Assembly (NCBI GenBank): GCA_028023455.1
Contig: JAQFVV010012404.1
Span: forward strand, 12,635,421 to 12,699,420
Length of the DNA: 64,000 nucleotides
Direction of reading: 5' to 3'
DNA from: Epiperipatus broadwayi
Taxonomy: Eukaryota > Onychophora > Udeonychophora > Euonychophora > Peripatidae
Below the pieces are notes generated by a model. That model did no database searches, had not been told where the DNA came from, and was given only the letters and a program-made list of their open reading frames with translations. The position numbers and the translations under genes were made by a program. Positions within the stretch are counted from its first letter, which is position 1. Each line of letters starts with the position of its first letter. Shown in pieces: positions 57,816-64,000 of the stretch.

Positions 57816-57887
57816 CTACAAAAATAAAAAAAAGAATAAATACATTTAAAAATCAAACATAATTTGATTTTATAAAAGTTACCTTAC

Positions 57888-58193
57888 TTAAAATGATGCT
57901 GAAGATATTCTTGTGCTTTATGATATACCAATTGGCAAGAAAGACGTTCAGCTAATTCCAAAATTCCTATACAATTAGCACTTGTGATGTGCTGCAGCAA
58001 ATACTCACAGCAGATTTCTTTGATGTCACTAAATAAAAGCATATCTGCTGCTTGTAATATATCTTGAACAGTTTCATCACTTAAAGTAATTTCAGCCGTA
58101 TAAACATAGTCAAGAAGTTGTTGAAATGTTTCTTTGCTCACATTTTGTAGGTGGCAGTCATTGGAACTTGATTCACTATAGTTAAATAACATT
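57888..58193 (-). CDS. kelch-like protein, internal exon: C-terminal half of BTB and start of BACK
   Basis: Minus-strand exon after the acceptor ATTTCAG, ending TTTTAA before the donor GTAAGG. It encodes the second half of the BTB/POZ fold (VSKETFQQLLDYVYTAEITL, then VQDILQAADMLLFSDIKEIC), which carries Cullin-3-contacting helices in this family. The start of BACK follows (NCIGILELAERLSCQL, AQEYLQHHFK). The sequence opens in mid-codon. The Met near its start (MLFNYSESS) corresponds to the BTB segment after the conserved HKxVLAxxSxYF motif, so it is not the start codon. The upstream exon with that motif was not found in the window. The four exons together give about 525 residues. Confidence 0.9.
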
Positions 58194-58599
58194 CTGAAAT
58201 AAAACATATCTAAAGTTACTTTTTTAATACATACTTAATATTTAAAAACAAAAATAAATAAATGTAGTTTTATAAAAATATGTGTAAAGCTTTACTATTA
58301 TTTTAAAATTTTATAATGAGTAAACATTTATGATTTTTTTAAATTATCAGCTTATCTATTTTCATTTTCCGAAATAGAATTTTATGATGACTGATCATGA
58401 TATTTCATTTAGAATATTGGACAAAATAATTGTAAAAGTTTAATACTTTCTTTTTCTCTATAGCAGATGGCAAAAGTACTAGTTTGGTCAAAATTCTTTA
58501 TTAGAAATACATGTTCTTTGCCTGAAGGTAGATGGAGTAACTAAGCAATAAAATATTAGATGTGGAAAAGAAATGAGTCTGTAAAATTAATGATAATCA
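58194..58599. other. intron upstream of the BTB exon, no gene seen
   Basis: AT-rich. Polypyrimidine-like sequence on the minus strand leads into the acceptor at 58194-58195. No BTB N-terminal exon is visible. Confidence 0.55.
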
Positions 58600-61500
58600 T
58601 GCTAATTACAAATGTAACAGAGAAGAAAGAGACAAAAGAATTTATGAAAAGGTAGTAAAAAAAGAAGAAATTGTTAAAATTGGATATTTGAATATGCAAA
58701 ATAGTAGTAGGAGACCAGTAAAATGGCTGGAATTAAAGAAAGGAGTTAAAAATGAAGAGCTTGAGGTATATTTAATGTAGTAATAAAAACACATCTAAGA
58801 GAAGAAGAACCTATACTGGAAGACTTAGTATGGCAGGATATATATAGAAAAGAAAAAAGCAGAGAGGGGATTATATAGGAGTTATGTCAAAGTGTCATAA
58901 ACATTTGTGGTTTGAGATAAGGTTAGGAAGACAAGAATCAATAGTGGCTATAGTGTATATGGCCACTGGAAATATTCAATCTATAATGGAGTGGTACAGT
59001 AGTATATATGAATGCCTAGTTAAGGATATACAGAAGTTAAAGAAATGGGGAAGAAAATACACACAGTCTAGAATAATATATTTCACACAATAAACTATGT
59101 ATTAGTAGAGAAAAAGGGAATGAAAAAAGTATGGAAAATTAAAGTGTTTGATAATGAAGAGGATTATCATAATTTCATTATAATAGAAAAAATGGTAACG
59201 TGATGGAAAATAGTAATAAAAGTTGAAAGGATAGTGAAAAATATGAATGGAGAATGAAAAATAAGAATAAGTATATAAAAATAAAAAAAATCATGGAAGA
59301 TTTTATTGGGAATGAATATAAGGACTGTTGTGGTGAAGTAGAAAAGTTGGCAAATAGGGTTTTAGGTGAGAATATTCAGAAGAATAAAAGTAATAGAGAA
59401 GTGATAATTAGTAAAAGTGTAAATGAGAGGGAAAAAGTATACAGATAATATAAATGTGCTATTAAAAACAAAGAAAGTAAAAAAGATGTTAATATCAAAT
59501 GGAAAAAATATTTTTTAAAAAAGAAGTTGGTTCAAATAGATAATTATATATAGAGAGAATGAAATTAAATAGTAAAGTATTGGAGCATGTTAATAAAAGT
59601 GGGAGAGATAGGAATAAAAATTTTTGGAAATATATTAAAAGGAATGTAGAGGAGAGAGAAATAGTGTTATTAGATGATGAAGAAAAGCTCTAAAGAAGAA
59701 TTGAAGACAATCTTAAATAGGTATGTAATAAACACAGAAAAGATGTTAGATGTAAAGAACAGAGTGATAACAAACATAAAAGCATATAGTAATGAAAATA
59801 TTAGTTTTACAGAAAATGAAATGAACGAGGAAGGGGAAAAATTGAAAAGTGGAAAGACAAGAAATTTAGATGGAGAACAGTAGAGATGGTGATGAACTTA
59901 GAAAATAGGACAAAATTAAATCTATTATCATGTTTTAATAAGATGGCACAGAAGTGAGAATTTTTAGATAGCTGGAATAATACAAGAGTAAGGCTACTAT
60001 ATAAAGGGTAAGAATCATAGAAAGTTAAACAATTAAGGACTGATAGTGATAATGTCAGTGTTATATAAAGTTTTTGCATATATGGTAGCTAGAAGGGTGG
60101 CAAAAGGAACGAAAGAAAATAATATAGTGTGAGAAATGCAATGTTTTTGATCGGATAGCATATAGGAAACTGTTTATTTGTAGTCACAAAACTTATAGAT
60201 ATAAATAGGAATATAGGTAGACAATTATATATGGTCTTTATAGATATAGAGAGGACATATGATAGAATAAATATGGGTAAGTTTAGTAAATTTGGGAATG
60301 GATGGAGCTTTAGTGGATATTATTAAGAAATTATATGAAAATAATTTCTATACATATCAATTAGGAAATATAGAATCAGTTAAAAGTGGGGTGGAGCTAA
60401 GGCAAAGATGCCCTATATCACCTATTTTGTTTTTGTTATGGAGACAACAATAGAAAGACTAGGAAGAGGGCTAGAGATATCATTAATAGATGGCAAGGGA
60501 GTGTATATATTATCAGATCTTTTATTTACTGATAAGTTATTGTGCCCAGAAATTAGGGAAGATATGGAAGTTATGCTGAAGACATGTGCATGAGTGCATA
60601 AAGAGATAGGGATTAAATTTAGTGAAATCAAAAGTAATGATGATAAATGCTGGGGAAAGAGGAGAGAAAACTTTTTTACTGGGGGATATAAAGTAAATGT
60701 GATGAATAGGTATAACTATTTGGGAATCATTTTAAGTGATCAGAGAAATTGCTTGGCTGAATAGAAGAAAAAATTGATAAATGAAGCAAAGAAAAGAAAG
60801 GGCTTGATAAATGTTTTCATATAATAAATCTGATGTAGCAAGAATTGTATGGAAGAGAATGGCAGTATCAGGATTAATTTATGGTAACAATGTGTTAGTA
60901 AAGGTGTGTTATATTACTTAAAAAAAGTACAAAGGGAAATAGGATGACATGCATTAGATGTAGATGCATGGTCAGCAAAGGAGGCAATTCAAGAAGAAAT
61001 GGGATGGTCAAGTTTTTAAATGAGAGATGCAAAAAGTAAAATGAAAATGTTTGGTAGATTGCAATTTATAGATAATAAGAGAATAGCCAAAATAGTATTT
61101 ACTTGGGTTATGAATAAAGGACATGTAACAAGTTGGTTAAGAAAGGTAATATGGTATGTAGAAGATTTGGATAAAGACTATGTCAGTACATTTATACAAA
61201 AAGTGGGATGATAGTGTTAGGAGTATTATTGAGTGTTATAATGACAAGAAATGAGATAGAAGAATAAATGCATTAATAAAAAATAGGGAGTTGGAGAACT
61301 AGTATGGAGTAAAAACAGTTTAAATATATATAGAAGAAAACAGAATATTGGGTGTGAGTTAATTTATGATAATAGCAAGGAAGATAGTTTACTAGTTAAG
61401 GTTCAAACAGGATCATTAGTATCAAGGAAATAAAACATAAATGGAGACATGTGAGGAATTTATTCTGCAAGTTATGTAAGAAAGGCATAGAAAATATCAG

Positions 61501-61830
61501 GCATCTGCTAATTGAATGTAAAAGCTTACAAATAGAAATAATACAAATAATGAAGTTATGGGAGAATAAATATAAACAAAGTGATTATACAAAAAATGGG
61601 TTCTTGGTTTTTATGCTGGGTTTGGAAAAAGATAAGGGGAATTTAGATAAAGGTCAAAAAGTGGACAAAGATAATGTGGAAACAGAATGGAGCAGAATAG
61701 AAAAGAATATGGGAAAAACTTAGAGTGGAGAATGGAAAGAGAAGGTGGCTAATAAGACTCTGGGCATGGTGGCCAAGAGATTCCGAACTTTGAGAAAGGA
61801 GAAGCCATAGTGCATCGCATATAATCAAGT
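58600..61830 (+). pseudogene. decayed APE-type LINE, nearly full ORF2
   Basis: Long, frameshifted non-LTR element. The endonuclease start is VKIGYLNMQNSSRRPVKWLE (about 58675), then a linker region (EKLANRVLGENIQKNK at about 59340). Reverse transcriptase pieces: VIMSVLYKVFAYMVARRVAK (about 60050), a QRCPISPILFLL block (about 60405) where Q-G-C-P-h-S-P is usual, and KSKVMMINAGERGE (about 60628). The conserved C-terminal domain is shared with 32865-33838: MRDAKSKMKMFGRLQF (61020), IAKIVFTWVMNKGH, and the Cys/His motif CKLCKKGIENIRHLLIEC (about 61470) followed by MKLWENKY. It ends near 61830. The catalytic YADD box is not recognisable. The clade is uncertain. Confidence 0.75.
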
Positions 61831-63760
61831 GATAATAGTTATCAGTCCTAGTTTACTATTACGTTACTCTTTTTTAATGCAATTTACTTTAGACATCTAT
61901 ATATTCAAGATTATAAACAATATATATAAGGAGAGAGGGAAAGATACAAATTCAGAGATCTAATATCTTTAGCTTCATTTATCAGCACAGTATATATTTA
62001 AATGATAATCTCTGCATTTTTTCTAATTTTGAAATGACCTTCCCCATCTCTAATTTCAAATAGAATTTAATAAATTGGCATGCTTAGAAAAAATCAGACA
62101 TTTATACATAAAAAAAATATTGTAATATTTTAAATTATTTATTTATTGAGTCATGGCCTAGATGAATATTAATTTATCATATGAAGAAAATCTTTTATGA
62201 CATTATCATACTAAATCGTATTTATACAATTTTTTGAAATAAATCTCTTAACTTTATTGTGCTTCAAAAAGAGACATTTTCACATGCACATTTTGTTTAT
62301 TTAAAAATATTTATCATCATCATCATCAATAAATACTTGTAAATTAATATGGCCATTCTAATTCCAAGAAAAAAAAAACAAAAAACAAAGATTAAAAATA
62401 CAGACCCCCCCCCCCCATTAAAGTCAGAATTGCTATGTATACAATTAAACATTAAATGTTTCAAATGTTAATCTTTAGTGTAGGATTAATGGTATAACTT
62501 AAATGCTTGGAAGCAAGTTCTGTCTTAATAGTAACTGAATGAAGAGTCTAAAGCAAATTTTTGTTACAGTAACAGGCTTTATGATGTAGTAGGCAGCACA
62601 TCTAGCTGCTTATGCCTATAACTTGTGTTACAATTCAAGGTCAAATAACCTTGAAAATTTTCAAAATCACAAATATATTTAAGATTTTTACCAGATAAAT
62701 AGATTGTGGCTATCTAGCTATTTTCAGTTGAAGAATAAAATTCCTGGATTAATATGGCTGATCAACCAAAGCACTAACTTTAAAAATAGAAAATAGTTAT
62801 TATAATGTTTGCAATCTTCCTAACTGGTAATGAAAAAAATTCAGACTTTTACAAGTGCTGAGCCCAAAATAAATAGATCATGATGTCTATTGATAAACTA
62901 GAAAATAGACAAATAAATTCAGCCTAGATAAAATAAACACACCATAATACCTATATACGTAAAGTAGGTAAACATTCTTGCAATATCCCAGTGCAGGGAA
63001 AAGGCTTCTTGATAATTTTTGTACATAAAGCAAAGAAAAGAATATACATCAGGTTAATAAAATATTGTACAATGATGCTAAGAAACACGGGATATCATTG
63101 CTTGATCAATACTGGATGTTGAGCTATGTTAGCTATGAATGCTTATTTAAAAAAAAACATGGACAATGTCTAGATATAAATTCACTTTTCTGAATTCTGA
63201 ATAAAAGTGAGCACACTATGATGTGCTGTACAAATTAGATTTTTAGATGAATAAAGGCTAATGGTAAGCATTATCTAGAGATTTATATATTCAAGGTAAA
63301 AAAGTTTTTTTAAAAACTAGTTTTTCTGGGATGTCTATTTAATATTTTTTTCCAATAATTATCACTCAATGTCAAAAAAGATTTGGAACAAAATTAATAA
63401 TATTATAAAGTACTCATTTAAAAAATGTAAAATTACTCAGGTTGTGAATAAATAATGTAGAATCCATTTTGTTAAAAATTTAGAATTGTAAATTTGTTAA
63501 TAAATAATTCAGTTTATTTCATGTAAACATTTCTGTGCAGAAGTTTGTATTGATAAATTTTTAAAAATTGTTCAATGACAGTCTATTATTGATTTAAAAA
63601 GTAGTTGGCCTTCAAAATTTTTGGGCACTCAATTTTGTTTGTCTGAAAATTATCTTCTTTTCCTTATTATATTTTATTTACTATATTTCAGATTTAATTA
63701 AGTACTGTTAATTTAGGCTTCTTTACTAACAATTTATGATATAATAGAAGTAATCCTTTT
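61831..63760. other. intron sequence with simple repeats, no gene seen
   Basis: AT-rich. It includes (ATC)n at about 62313-62328 and a poly(C) run at about 62405-62416. A tRNA-like degraded block at about 62575-62650 (GATGTAGTAGGCAGCACA..., ACAATTCAAGGTC) is too weak to call. No exon of the kelch gene was found here. Confidence 0.5.
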
Positions 63761-63764
63761 TATT

Positions 63765-63870
63765 TGCAGTGGTAGAGTGCATGACTTTGGGGCATTAGGT
63801 CCTCAGAGTGATTCCAATTCTGGCAGTTCCAACTCTCAAACTTTTTATGAACTCCCAAGCAATAAAGCCA
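63765..63870 (+). repeat. possible degraded tRNA-like SINE fragment
   Basis: GTGGTAGAGTGCATGACTTTGG resembles a D-arm/A box, and GAGTGATTCCAATTCTGG could be a decayed T-arm. A similar tail (GATTCCAATTCTGG...TATGAACT) occurs at about 28310-28348, which suggests a shared dispersed element. Confidence 0.4.
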
Positions 63871-64000
63871 TTCAATTGTTATTATTTTTATCTTATACTG
63901 AAATCTATATTGAATTTCATCTTTATTCATATAACAATTTTTATACAAAGGACTAAACTGTATCCTTATTATTTTCCTTGTATTTGGTCTTGCTCCATTA

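Noticed and set aside
57888-58207. Translation start of the kelch protein at the Met near 58192
   Set aside because: The residues before it are intron with an ATTTCAG acceptor, and the N-terminal half of BTB would be missing, so this Met is internal.
58208-64000. BTB N-terminal exon of the kelch gene
   Set aside because: I looked on the minus strand for the HKxVLAxxSxYF-type motif and did not find it; the exon is probably beyond the window.
1-64000. CRISPR arrays, operons, phage or bacterial genes
   Set aside because: No regularly spaced direct repeats with unique spacers and no prokaryotic gene packing were seen; spliced exons and LINE/SINE content are eukaryotic.

Overview
This is a strongly AT-rich stretch of an invertebrate animal genome. 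The evidence is a spliced BTB-BACK-kelch gene with GT-AG introns, decayed LINE, SINE, LTR and DNA transposons, and no operon-like gene packing. The species cannot be named from sequence alone. Low G+C, kilobase-scale introns and this mix of mobile elements fit several groups, such as arachnids, cnidarians or flatworms.

Only one host gene is clearly supported: a kelch-like (KLHL) Cullin-3 adaptor on the minus strand. Four coding exons are visible: 57888-58193 (end of BTB, start of BACK), 57489-57815 (rest of BACK, first kelch strand), 45658-45797 (rest of kelch 1) and 10401-11206 (kelch 2-6, stop). The 140-bp third exon was found by matching intron phases and kelch spacing. The introns are 72 bp, about 11.7 kb and about 34.5 kb. 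The first exon(s), with the start codon and the N-terminal half of BTB, lie beyond position 64000 or were missed.

Layout. 1-6.2 kb: a decayed L1/Tx1-like LINE downstream of the gene. 6.2-10.4 kb: AT-rich flank with SINE-like copies. 11.2-45.7 kb, the large intron: a fold-back repeat (13.4-14.0 kb), three short tRNA-like poly(A) SINEs, two copies of one very long LTR (15471-17171 with a primer-binding site; 22902-25097 as a solo LTR), an RTE-type LINE (18.0-20.8 kb), a 3' fragment of an L1/Tx1-like LINE (22.2-22.8 kb), a hAT (ZBED5-like) transposase split by a Tigger element (28.9-31.6 kb), a non-autonomous Merlin-like element (31.6-32.7 kb), a LINE 3' fragment (32.9-33.8 kb) and another LINE ending in a zinc finger (36.6-39.25 kb). 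45.8-57.5 kb, the second intron: a Ty3/Gypsy-type retrotransposon (about 46976-54975) split by a 2.9-kb Merlin-like element, and an unexplained antisense coding-like segment (55225-55614). 58.6-61.8 kb: a further LINE inside the intron upstream of the BTB exon.

Every transposon protein seen is broken by stops or frameshifts, so the elements look inactive. Insertions nested with intact target duplications give a relative time order: Tigger went into hAT, and the Merlin-like element went into Gypsy. Two observations deserve a second look: a 12-bp hairpin kept about 80-95 bp downstream of a TATA box in both copies of the long LTR, and the SINE family of little more than a tRNA-like cloverleaf plus poly(A).
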